The translations under genes and the position numbers were made by a program. A stretch of 64,000 nucleotides of DNA from Nostoc sp. FACHB-973 (GTDB lineage Bacteria > Cyanobacteriota > Cyanobacteriia > Cyanobacteriales > Nostocaceae), in NCBI RefSeq assembly GCF_014698115.1, contig NZ_JACJSJ010000007.1:80547-144546 (forward strand). The letters are read 5' to 3'. Below are positions 8,284-16,014 of this stretch, in pieces. Below the pieces are notes generated by a model. That model was not told the DNA's origin, did not search any database, and was given only the letters and a program-made list of their open reading frames with translations. Within the stretch, counting starts at the first letter, position 1, and the number at the start of each line of letters is the position of its first letter.

Positions 8284-10623
8284 TTACTTCAACTCAAGGC
8301 TCACTTGCTGTAAGTTGCCGGTGAAGGTAAAGGGTACTTGGTAAGTGTCAACGACGGGAGTACCTGTGTCTTTACCGACATCAAAGGTTTCATCTAGGGC
8401 TAAACGATAAGCGATGGTTTTCTCGATTCGACCTTCGGCTACCTGTTGTTCGTTGATGAATAATTTCCCGGTTCCGCCTGCACCTACGCTGCCACCGTCA
8501 TAATCAAAGTTGAACCGTAATGTAGATTTACCCGTGGGCAGTTTTTCGGGGGATTGAATGATGTAGCGAACAGCATTTGCATAGTTGTAGACATAGGTGG
8601 GTTTGCCATCCTCAAGGAAAAAACTCCAACCAGCAAAACGTCCGCCCTGAGTTAAGAGGATACCTTCTGCCCCAGTTTCGGGAATTTCTACATTAGCTGT
8701 GATGCTGAAGGATCTGTTTTTCAGGTTAGGGGCGCTACCTTCTGGGATGCCAAATACACCAGGATAATAAGTAAAGGTTGTGCGTCCGGCAGCGAGACTG
8801 GGGCGAATTTTGACATCAAAACGTTCTAGGGCGCGATCGTCTAATGGTAAAACTTGGTGGTTACGGGCTTCTTTGAAAAACAGCTTTTGCAGCTTTTCTA
8901 GCTTGTCTGGATTTTCCTGAGCTAAGTTGTTCGCTTCGCTGAAATCTTCTGCAATGTTGTACAGTTCCCACGGATCTGTGTCAAAGTCACCTTTTACAGC
9001 ACGTTCCCAAGGCAAACGACCATGACGAGCCGCCGCTACCCATCCGCGATCGTAAATGGCTCGGTTGCCCAACATCTCGAAGTACTGTGTTTCTCGATGG
9101 GAGGATGCATCAGGATTGTCAAAGGTATAAACGAGGCTAGTACCTTCAATTGGTTGTTGCTTGACTCCATTCACTTCCTTGGGGGCAGTAATTCCGGTTA
9201 CTTCTAAAATGGTGGGTGCAATATCAATTACATGATGGAATTGGCTGCGGATGCCACCTTGGTCTTTAATACCCTCGCCCCAAGAAATTACCAAGGGGTT
9301 GCGAGTTCCACCAAAGTGAGAGGCTATTTGCTTTGTCCATTGGAAGGGAGTGTTGACTGCCCATGCCCAAGGGGCGGGAAAATGGTTGAATGTCTTGGGG
9401 CTACCCAAGTCATCATAGGAAGCAAGCAGTTGTGGCAGATTTTCGGGTACGCCGTTGAAGAATTTCAACTCGTTGACGGTACCTGTTAAACCGCCTTCTG
9501 CACTAGCACCGTTGTCTCCCACGACATAGATGACTAGGGTATTGTCTAGTTCACCGAGTTGGTCAACTGCGTCAATTAACCGCCCGATTTCATAATCTGT
9601 GTGCGCTAAAAATCCGGCAAATACCTCGGCCATGTGGGCAGAAAGTTTCTTTTGATCTGCTGACAGGGAATCCCAAGCTGGCAATTCTTGGGGGCGGGGT
9701 GTCAGTTGGGCATTTGCAGGAATCACACCCAGTTGTTTTTGACGCGCAAAGATTTCTTCGCGTAATTTATCCCACCCTTGGTCAAACTTGCCCTTGTACT
9801 TGTCAATCCAAGCTTTGGGGGCGTGGTGGGGTGCATGGGTGGCTCCGGTGGCGAGATAGGTGAAAAAGGGTTTGTCAGGAGCAATGGATTGTTGGTTGCG
9901 AATCCAGGCGATCGCATGGTCTACTAAGTCAGGGGTAAGGTGGTAATCAGGGTTATTGGCTGGTTTCTCAACCCGTTTAGTATTTTCTACCAAGGCCGGA
10001 CTCCACTGATTAGTATCACCACCAAGAAAGCCGTAAAAATACTCAAATCCTAATCCTGTAGGCCAGCGATCGAAAGGCCCAGCGGCGCTAGTTTCATAAT
10101 CTGGTGTATTGTGCCATTTACCGAAAGCAGCGGTATTATAACCATTTTGCCGCAGCACTTCGGCGACGGTGGCAGCACTCTTGGGCAAAATCGTTGTGTA
10201 GCCAGGATAACCTGTGGCCAATTCCTCAACTACCCCTGTATTCACTGAATGGTGATTGCGTCCAGTTAACAGTGCTGCCCTGGTGGGTGAGCAAAGGGCT
10301 GTGGTGTGGAATTGGTTGTAGCGTAATCCTCTTTCGGCGAGGCGAGTCAAGTTCGGGGTTTCCACCGGGCCGCCAAAGGTACCAGCTTGTCCGAAGCCAA
10401 CATCATCTAGTATCACTAGCAGAACGTTGGGGGCTTCGGCTGGGGCGGTGATTGGTTGGGGAAAATCTGGTTTTGAGTCTTTGTAGGTGATGCCAATTTT
10501 GCCCTTGAATTCTGGTTGGGGAATGGGTAAAACTTTTGATGTGGCTGCTAAAGCAGGGCTAGTAACCGTCAGTATGGTAATGAGGATGATTGATGTGAGC
10601 GATCGCCAAAGTAAATGCAACAT
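8284..10623 (-). CDS. Arylsulfatase with signal peptide
   Basis: This 779-residue type I sulfatase hydrolyses sulfate esters in the periplasm or outside the cell. A signal peptide ends near residue 26 (SPALA-A). The catalytic domain starts with the metal-binding DD pair (73-74, [11 protein letters not shown]). The [11 protein letters not shown] motif at 111-121 holds the Cys to be converted to formylglycine. A second metal motif ([12 protein letters not shown]) lies near 370. The last 150 residues form a beta-sandwich extension ([20 protein letters not shown]) seen in large arylsulfatases. The gene ends 18 bases after the formylglycine-generating enzyme on the same strand, so modifier and substrate are probably co-transcribed. 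The natural substrate is unknown. Confidence 0.92.
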   Translation of the reverse strand: MLHLLWRSLTSIILITILTVTSPALAATSKVLPIPQPEFKGKIGITYKDSKPDFPQPITAPAEAPNVLLVILDDVGFGQAGTFGGPVETPNLTRLAERGLRYNQFHTTALCSPTRAALLTGRNHHSVNTGVVEELATGYPGYTTILPKSAATVAEVLRQNGYNTAAFGKWHNTPDYETSAAGPFDRWPTGLGFEYFYGFLGGDTNQWSPALVENTKRVEKPANNPDYHLTPDLVDHAIAWIRNQQSIAPDKPFFTYLATGATHAPHHAPKAWIDKYKGKFDQGWDKLREEIFARQKQLGVIPANAQLTPRPQELPAWDSLSADQKKLSAHMAEVFAGFLAHTDYEIGRLIDAVDQLGELDNTLVIYVVGDNGASAEGGLTGTVNELKFFNGVPENLPQLLASYDDLGSPKTFNHFPAPWAWAVNTPFQWTKQIASHFGGTRNPLVISWGEGIKDQGGIRSQFHHVIDIAPTILEVTGITAPKEVNGVKQQPIEGTSLVYTFDNPDASSHRETQYFEMLGNRAIYDRGWVAAARHGRLPWERAVKGDFDTDPWELYNIAEDFSEANNLAQENPDKLEKLQKLFFKEARNHQVLPLDDRALERFDVKIRPSLAAGRTTFTYYPGVFGIPEGSAPNLKNRSFSITANVEIPETGAEGILLTQGGRFAGWSFFLEDGKPTYVYNYANAVRYIIQSPEKLPTGKSTLRFNFDYDGGSVGAGGTGKLFINEQQVAEGRIEKTIAYRLALDETFDVGKDTGTPVVDTYQVPFTFTGNLQQVSLELK

Positions 10624-10641
10624 AAACTAATTGGTAATTGT

Positions 10642-11661
10642 TTAGACTTGATTCAAGCTTTTAACTAAGCGAAATCCGATGTGGGTAGTCCCAGTGTCAG
10701 GGGCTTGAGATTCTCTTCCAGCGGGGCGGAAGCGGCTGCAATAGTTAGTAGCACAGAGGTAAGAGCCTCCTTTGATGGCGTGTAGGACGTTTTCTGTGGG
10801 TTTGTTGGGGTCAAAGCTTCGTTCTGGCCCTGTGGGATTAACACTATGGTTTTTGTGGTTATGCCCTACCCCAAACAAATCTGAGGTCAATTCCCAGACA
10901 TTACCTGCCATGTCGTAAAGACCATAACCGTTGGGTGGAAAGGAACCAACGGGGGCGACACCTACGTAACCATCGCTTTTGGTGTTGAAAAAGGGAAAGA
11001 TCCCTTGCCAGGTGTTGGCTTTTTTCTCAGAGTATCCATCGCCCCATGTATAAGTTGCACCGTCTAACCCACCACGGGCGGCGTATTCCCACTGGGCTTC
11101 GCTGGGTAAAGATTTTCCTGCCCATTGGGCGTAGGCTGCGGCATCTTCATAGGCGATATGAACAACTGGGTAGTTGTCTTTTCCAGCGATGCCTGGGTTG
11201 GGCTGCGCCAACGCACTTTCTGCCCCAAACGGATGTTGCCAATTCGCCCCAGTCCTCCAATGCCACCAACTCAGCAGCTTTGCTCCTGGTTCTGCCATCT
11301 CAAACACCAGAGAACCTGGTAATCTCTGCTCATCTGGTAAGTCGGGAAACTGTTCTTTGGGTAAAGGCCGTTCTGCAACTGTTACATACCCGGTTGCTTT
11401 GACAAATGCCGCAAACTGTGCGTTTGTCACTTCATATTTATCGATACAAAAAGAACTAACTGTGACTTCAATTGCCGATCGCTCTTCCACAAAACCAGAA
11501 TTATCTGACCCCATTGTGAATGTTCCTGCTGGAATCAGTACCATTTCTTGTGGACAGGGATTCAAGCTAGCGGCAAAGGTGGGGGGAATTATGAATAAAA
11601 GTGCGATCGCCACTCCCGTAACGAACAATAATCTGAAAAAACTTTTCCCTAGCTTGGACAT
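10642..11661 (-). CDS. Formylglycine-generating enzyme (sulfatase modifying factor)
   Basis: This protein of about 339 residues matches the FGE-sulfatase family (C-type-lectin-like fold), which oxidises the sulfatase-motif Cys to formylglycine. The first motif is MVLIPAGTFTMGS. The body has EAQWEYAARGG and GLYDMAGNVWELTSD. The C-terminus has GGSYLCATNYCSRFRP, with both Cys residues five apart as in human FGE (Cys336 and Cys341), so it should be active. The ATG at 11661 opens a good signal peptide (FFRLLFVTGVAIALLF...PPTFA) and has a GAGGG site 13 bases upstream. The frame extends 23 codons further without reason. It is transcribed ahead of the arylsulfatase. Confidence 0.9.
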   Translation of the reverse strand: MSKLGKSFFRLLFVTGVAIALLFIIPPTFAASLNPCPQEMVLIPAGTFTMGSDNSGFVEERSAIEVTVSSFCIDKYEVTNAQFAAFVKATGYVTVAERPLPKEQFPDLPDEQRLPGSLVFEMAEPGAKLLSWWHWRTGANWQHPFGAESALAQPNPGIAGKDNYPVVHIAYEDAAAYAQWAGKSLPSEAQWEYAARGGLDGATYTWGDGYSEKKANTWQGIFPFFNTKSDGYVGVAPVGSFPPNGYGLYDMAGNVWELTSDLFGVGHNHKNHSVNPTGPERSFDPNKPTENVLHAIKGGSYLCATNYCSRFRPAGRESQAPDTGTTHIGFRLVKSLNQV

Positions 11662-12251
11662 GCTAAAAAACACCCTCTTGGTTGGGCTAAGCCTACGCTT
11701 TTCATCAACAACATGGAAAATTAATAACAAGCTTTTAAAGCGCTTGGATCACGTGGTATTTACTACCAATCAAACACATCAAAATTAAAACTAACTTCTG
11801 CTCAAATAATTACTACTATACAAACCTTGTAAAGATTAATATCCTAATTAAAAACCGAGATATATTGACCTTTATCAAAATAATTTAGTTAAACGAAAAC
11901 GTAGAATACATAACAAAAAATTGGGGAATTTAGACCATCGCTGCCAGTCGGATACTATAGCGATTTTCATTTGAATGAGTTACACGGTAGGGTAGCACAG
12001 TTGCGCTACCCTACGAATTGTCTCTACTCCACGCAATTGCAAACCGCTATAATTCATCCTCAATTCTGATTCCTGAGTTCTTTCTTGTCAAAAATACTAT
12101 ATATCGATATATTTACCGTATTTAATTACAATATTGATAAATTACCTCTTAGACAAAAATAAGTCAAGAGCTTCGTTGGATGCCATAATACTACTCGTGG
12201 GAGGTTAGAGTAATTGGACTTTTGTCAAGAAACTGAGGGAAAAAGTGAAAT
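11662..12251. other. Intergenic region with one palindrome
   Basis: About 590 AT-rich bases separate the FGE start from the kinase stop. It presumably holds the promoter of the sulfatase operon. The only clear structure is a palindrome at 11987-12014, with arms GTAGGGTAGC and GCTACCCTAC. Its core resembles the hairpin inside the AGGGACTTCC-ended elements. No gene is supported here. Confidence 0.5.
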
Positions 12252-14093
12252 TTAAGGCTGCTTGACTGCTCCAACAAAAACAGCGCCAAGGGAAGTGATT
12301 GTCCTAAGTAAATATTCTGGCTCGACAGGTTTTGAAAGATGTTTTTGAAAGCCTGCTGCGATCGCTTGTTGCTGGTTGATTTCTCCTGCATAGGCAGTCA
12401 GGGCGATCGCTGGAATTTGTCCACCTTGCTCCGATGGCAGGGAACGCACCTGCCGTATCAACATATACCCATCCATATCGGGCATCCCGATATCACTGAG
12501 TAAGATATCTGGAGTTGATTGCACTAATACTTGCAGTGCTTCATCTGCCGATGCAGCTAAAATCACAGTTGCGCCAGCTTGTTCCAACACAAAGCTGAGA
12601 TAGTCGCAGGTATCTGCGTCATCATCCACAACCAGAATACAAAGACCTGCAAGTGGTGAAGTGGCAAGCCCATCCGTTAAAGAATTGGGACTCAATTCGA
12701 TATCTAATCCGGCGACCTTCATTAGTGGTATCCTGACAATAAAAGTTGCTCCCTGCCCAATGCCTGGACTTTGGGCTGTCACCCAGCCACCATGTAATTC
12801 TGTGAGATGGCGGACAATTGCCAAGCCTAGTCCTAATCCGCCAAATTTTCGGGTTGTGGCACCCTCTTCCTGACGGAAATGGTCAAATACATAAGGTAAA
12901 AAGTCGGCACTAATGCCCTTACCTGTGTCCCTGACCACAATCTGGGCATCAGATCCAACCTGTTCCAGTCGAACCTCTACCTGCCCGCCTTCGGGCGTAA
13001 ATTTAATGGCATTAGTGAGCAAATTCCAGATAATTTGCTGAAGCCGGCCAGAATCTCCTGCAACCTTTCCAATCGCCTCATTAAGCACCGTTTGAATTTG
13101 AATTGACTTGGCTTGAGCGGCGAGACACACTGTTTCCATTGCTGACTGAATCGTTGTAGCCAAATCAACCTCGCCAATGTTGAGATTCAGTTTGCCTTGG
13201 AGAATCCGGGAGATATCAAGCAAATCTCCAATTAGTTGCGTTTGTAAGTTAGCATTGCGCTCGATTGTTGCTAAGGCGTGCTTCGTCTTTTGCTCGTCAA
13301 GGGTGCCAGATTGTAACAGCTTCGCCCAGCCCAGAATTGGATTAAGGGGCGATCGCAATTCATGGGACAACACCGCCAGAAACTCATCTTTGATGCGGTT
13401 TGCTGCTTCTGCCTGCTCACGGGCGGCTTGTTCGCGTGCCAGCAGTTGTTCTCGTTCGGCTTCTGCCCGATGTCGCTCATCAATTTCTTGTTGTAATTGC
13501 TGGTTAACTTTCACCAGTTCAGCAGTTCGTGTTTGTACACGCTGCTCAAGTTCGTCTTGAAGTCCTCTGAGTTGATTCTCAACTCGCAGACGTTCCTCAA
13601 TTTGCGCGTGTAATGCCTTGTTTGCTTGGGTAAGTTGAGCCGGGCTAGGTAGCGCCAGAGCTTGAGGAACCAGCGGTACAAGCTCTATAGCTGTAAACAA
13701 TGAAATTATGGCAGTTCCAGCTTTGAGGATGCCAGATAGCCAATACGTAGGATACCACAGTGTCCATATCTCGGCAATGTGCGTTGTCCCACAGGAAATA
13801 ATAAAAGTTGCAAATAACAAAAATATCCAGTAGAAAGGTAAGTCTTGTCGCTTGCGAACGAAGTAGAACAAGGTCAGAGGAATAGAATAATAAGCAAGCG
13901 CAATGATGGCATCAGAAATTAAATGCAACCAAACTAACCCTGGCTTCCACAGGTAGCAGTGACCATGAGGAATAAATGAGCCTGAGCTAAACAAATTAAC
14001 TACAAAGTCGTGCATACCGATGAAAACTAGGCTGATAGGAAAAGTCAAAACTTTGATAACACTATAAGTTAGACAGCTAGATATAGGACTCAT
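12252..14093 (-). CDS. Ethylene-receptor-like hybrid histidine kinase with receiver domain
   Basis: This is a sensor kinase of about 613 residues. The N-terminal three-helix membrane domain matches the plant ETR1 ethylene-binding domain. In this numbering it has Asp61, Tyr68, Ile71, Pro72 (SDAIIALAYYSIP) and Cys101, His105 (SCGTTH). The spacing is the same as the copper and ethylene ligands Asp25, Tyr32, Ile35, Pro36, Cys65 and His69 of ETR1. A coiled coil (about 155-230) leads to HisKA (FLAVLSHELRSPLNPILGW) and HATPase with N, G1 and G2 boxes. A C-terminal receiver follows (phospho-acceptor in LLSDIGMPDMDGY). There is no GAF domain. The ATG at 14093 lies inside a repeat end; an alternative start at 14015 (MHDFVVNL) would still keep the whole ligand set. 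Confidence 0.88.
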   Translation of the reverse strand: MSPISSCLTYSVIKVLTFPISLVFIGMHDFVVNLFSSGSFIPHGHCYLWKPGLVWLHLISDAIIALAYYSIPLTLFYFVRKRQDLPFYWIFLLFATFIISCGTTHIAEIWTLWYPTYWLSGILKAGTAIISLFTAIELVPLVPQALALPSPAQLTQANKALHAQIEERLRVENQLRGLQDELEQRVQTRTAELVKVNQQLQQEIDERHRAEAEREQLLAREQAAREQAEAANRIKDEFLAVLSHELRSPLNPILGWAKLLQSGTLDEQKTKHALATIERNANLQTQLIGDLLDISRILQGKLNLNIGEVDLATTIQSAMETVCLAAQAKSIQIQTVLNEAIGKVAGDSGRLQQIIWNLLTNAIKFTPEGGQVEVRLEQVGSDAQIVVRDTGKGISADFLPYVFDHFRQEEGATTRKFGGLGLGLAIVRHLTELHGGWVTAQSPGIGQGATFIVRIPLMKVAGLDIELSPNSLTDGLATSPLAGLCILVVDDDADTCDYLSFVLEQAGATVILAASADEALQVLVQSTPDILLSDIGMPDMDGYMLIRQVRSLPSEQGGQIPAIALTAYAGEINQQQAIAAGFQKHLSKPVEPEYLLRTITSLGAVFVGAVKQP

Positions 14094-14208
14094 ATTTGAT
14101 TTTTGAACAAAACTCAGTACACCTTTATTGCTCCTTCCCAGTCCCCAGTCCCCAATCCCCAGTCCCTTACCTCTACAAGTCATTCAGAAATCAAATCGGA
14201 TTGCTATA
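14082..14208. repeat. TATAGGACTCATATTTGAT-ended element, copy 1
   Basis: The left end TATAGGACTCATATTTGAT and right end ATCAAATCGGATTGCTATA match the ends of the elements at 15855-16005 and 25916-26023. The interior differs: it holds CCCCAGT heptamers instead of the palindromic GTAGGGTG core. The proposed start codon of the ethylene-receptor-like kinase lies in the left end, so this insertion may have supplied or altered its 5' end. Confidence 0.6.
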
Positions 14209-14301
14209 AATTTCAGCAAAAACAGAATCAATACAATAATGTACATCGTTTTATGGTCAGTGACTCAACTCGCTGGCTTGCCAAACTTAGGGTAATTTAT
14301 T

Positions 14302-15183
14302 ATGAACTTAACGCCAGAGAGTAAAGTCTTAATTCAAGGTTTTTGTGAATTTATATCAGGTACTCATGTGGCTCAAATGAAAGCCTATGGTACGAATTTG
14401 GTAGCTGGTGTTAATCCTGGATGCGGTGGACAGGAATTGTACGAGCTGCCAGTATTTGACTTAGTGGAGGAAGTGGTAGAAAAAATTGGCGCAATTGATA
14501 CAACAATTATCTGTGTAAATCCTTACGATGTTTTGGATGCGGCATTGGAAGCGATCGCATCTGGGATTCGCCAAATTATTATTATCACTGCTGGGGTGCC
14601 ACCCTTGGATATGGTGCAACTACTCCGCAAAGCCGAGGCTTGTGAAACCTTGGTAGTCGGGCCAAATAGTCCGGGGATCATTGTGCCGGGAAAAATTCTC
14701 TTAGGAACTCAGCCTAGTGAATTTTATACACCTGGGCCAGTGGGGATCGTCAGTCGTAGCAGTACCCTTACTTACGAAGTCGCCTACGAATTAACAAAAG
14801 CTGGTTTGGGACAGTCAATTAGTGTCAGCATTGGTAGTGATCCGATCGTTGGTTCTTCGTTTTTGCAATGGCTACAAATTCTCGATGAAGATGAAACTAC
14901 AGAAGCGATCGTTTTAGTCGGTCAACCCGGCGGTGGTAGTGAAGAAGCAGCGGCGCGGTACATTGCTGAGGCCATTGATAAACCAGTAATTGCCTACATT
15001 GCAGGGAGACTCGCACCACCAGGAAAAAGTTGGCGTCAAACCGGGACTTTAGCAACAGTTATCGGACGCGATGCAAATTTTGGTACAGCCCAAAGTAAAT
15101 TGGCTGCTTTGAAAGAAGTAGAAGTTCCCGTGGCTGAACGCCCTTCTCAAATTCCAGAATTGGTGAAAAAAGGGATTCATTAA
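14302..15183 (+). CDS. Succinyl-CoA ligase alpha-subunit-like protein lacking catalytic His
   Basis: This 293-residue protein aligns with SucD along its length. It has a CoA-binding Rossmann part (about 1-130, with GVNPGCGGQELYELPVF), then VGPNSPGIIVPGK and VGIVSRSSTLTYE. Key residues are changed. The GHAGA segment holding the phospho-His in E. coli SucD reads RQTGT here (Gln in place of His). The GEIGG segment holding its partner Glu reads GQPGG. The conserved Cys of GPNCPG is Ser. No beta subunit (sucC) lies nearby. A normal succinyl-CoA synthetase role is therefore doubtful; a CoA-binding or regulatory role is possible. The gene stands alone on the plus strand. Confidence 0.75.
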   Translation: MNLTPESKVLIQGFCEFISGTHVAQMKAYGTNLVAGVNPGCGGQELYELPVFDLVEEVVEKIGAIDTTIICVNPYDVLDAALEAIASGIRQIIIITAGVPPLDMVQLLRKAEACETLVVGPNSPGIIVPGKILLGTQPSEFYTPGPVGIVSRSSTLTYEVAYELTKAGLGQSISVSIGSDPIVGSSFLQWLQILDEDETTEAIVLVGQPGGGSEEAAARYIAEAIDKPVIAYIAGRLAPPGKSWRQTGTLATVIGRDANFGTAQSKLAALKEVEVPVAERPSQIPELVKKGIH

Positions 15184-15295
15184 AAGAGAATTCAGAATTC
15201 AGAAGTCAGAATTCAGAAGTCAGAATTCAGAAGTCAGAAGTCAGAAGTCAGAATTCAGAAATCCCCAGTCCCTAGTCCCCAATCCCCAGTCCCTT
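15184..15295. repeat. Tandem AGAATTC/AGAAGTC heptamers
   Basis: About ten 7-base units of the AGAATTC/AGAAGTC/AGTCAGA type follow the SucD-like gene at once and end in CCCCAGT units. This is the same repeat family as at 4864, 25395, 49223 and 57265. It fills the whole gap to the convergent methyltransferase gene. Confidence 0.75.
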
Positions 15296-15835
15296 TCAAT
15301 TCTGTGCCTCCCGTTCCAGAAGAATACGTTTGCGTTCGACGCCCCATCGATAGCCTGACAATGCGCCGTCATGACGCACAACACGATGGCAAGGAATCAG
15401 CACTGCTAGGGGGTTTGCACCGCAGGCCTGAGCGACGGCGCGAACTGATTTTGGCAACCCGATGTACTTGGCGATGTCCGTATAGCTGGCCGTCGAGCCG
15501 TGTGGAATCTTCTGCAACGCTTGCCACACGCGGTGCTGGAAGGCAGTACCGCGGACATCGAGAGGCAAGTCTAGCTCCAATCCTGGCGCTTCGACAAAGC
15601 CCACCACTTTCGAGACGAGCTGCTCAAACTCGGTGTCCCCGCCGATCAGATTGGCCTGTGGGAATCTGTCTTGCAAATTGCGTGTCAGTGCGTCTGGTTC
15701 GTCACCTAGAAAAATGGCGCAAATCCCGCGATCGCTCTTGGCAACGAGGATCGATCCCAAAGAGCATTCGCCGACACCGAAGTGTATATCTTTATCACTG
15801 CCACCAGCCCCATAGTTTGAAGGTGTCATAACCAA
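15296..15835 (-). CDS. ogt: Methylated-DNA--protein-cysteine methyltransferase, Ada C-terminal type
   Basis: This 179-residue suicide repair enzyme removes O6-methyl groups from guanine. The acceptor motif is IPCHRVV near residues 147-153. The helix-turn-helix region is GTAFQHRVWQALQKIPHG, and the recognition segment is LPKSVRAVAQACGANPLAV. The N-terminal part (GECSLGSILVAKSDRGICAIFLGD) closely resembles the C-terminal half of E. coli Ada rather than typical short Ogt. The Ada regulatory N-half is absent. Its base composition stands out: one 60-base stretch at 15421 is 37/60 GC, against 25/60 in the neighbouring gene at 14761. That suggests acquisition from a GC-rich bacterium. Confidence 0.9.
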   Translation of the reverse strand: MVMTPSNYGAGGSDKDIHFGVGECSLGSILVAKSDRGICAIFLGDEPDALTRNLQDRFPQANLIGGDTEFEQLVSKVVGFVEAPGLELDLPLDVRGTAFQHRVWQALQKIPHGSTASYTDIAKYIGLPKSVRAVAQACGANPLAVLIPCHRVVRHDGALSGYRWGVERKRILLEREAQN

Positions 15836-15854
15836 TATCCAATCTGATGTTTCC

Positions 15855-16005
15855 TATAGGACTCATATTTGATTATTGAAATATACGTAGGGTGTGTTAG
15901 CCTTTGGCATAACGCACCACACAAAGGTTCGGGTGCGTTAGGCTACGCCATAACACACCCTACATACTACTTAGATTTTTTCAAAAATCAAATACTACTC
16001 CTATA
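15855..16005. repeat. TATAGGACTCATATTTGAT-ended element, copy 2
   Basis: This 151-base element has imperfect terminal inverted repeats (TATAGGACTCATATTTGAT and ATCAAATACTACTCCTATA). It contains a long internal inverted repeat: GTAGGGTGTGTTAGCC-type and GGC...TAACACACCCTAC arms around a short loop. It lies between the converging starts and ends of the methyltransferase and the propeller protein. It has no coding capacity. It looks like a non-autonomous palindromic element. Confidence 0.7.
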
Positions 16006-16014
16006 TCCTATATA

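Noticed and set aside
12191..12391. 66-codon minus-strand frame
   Set aside because: It overlaps the receiver domain of the kinase in another frame and has no domain or ribosome site.
15304..15831. 175-codon plus-strand frame opposite the methyltransferase
   Set aside because: High GC content lengthens antisense frames; the minus strand has clear Ada/Ogt motifs.
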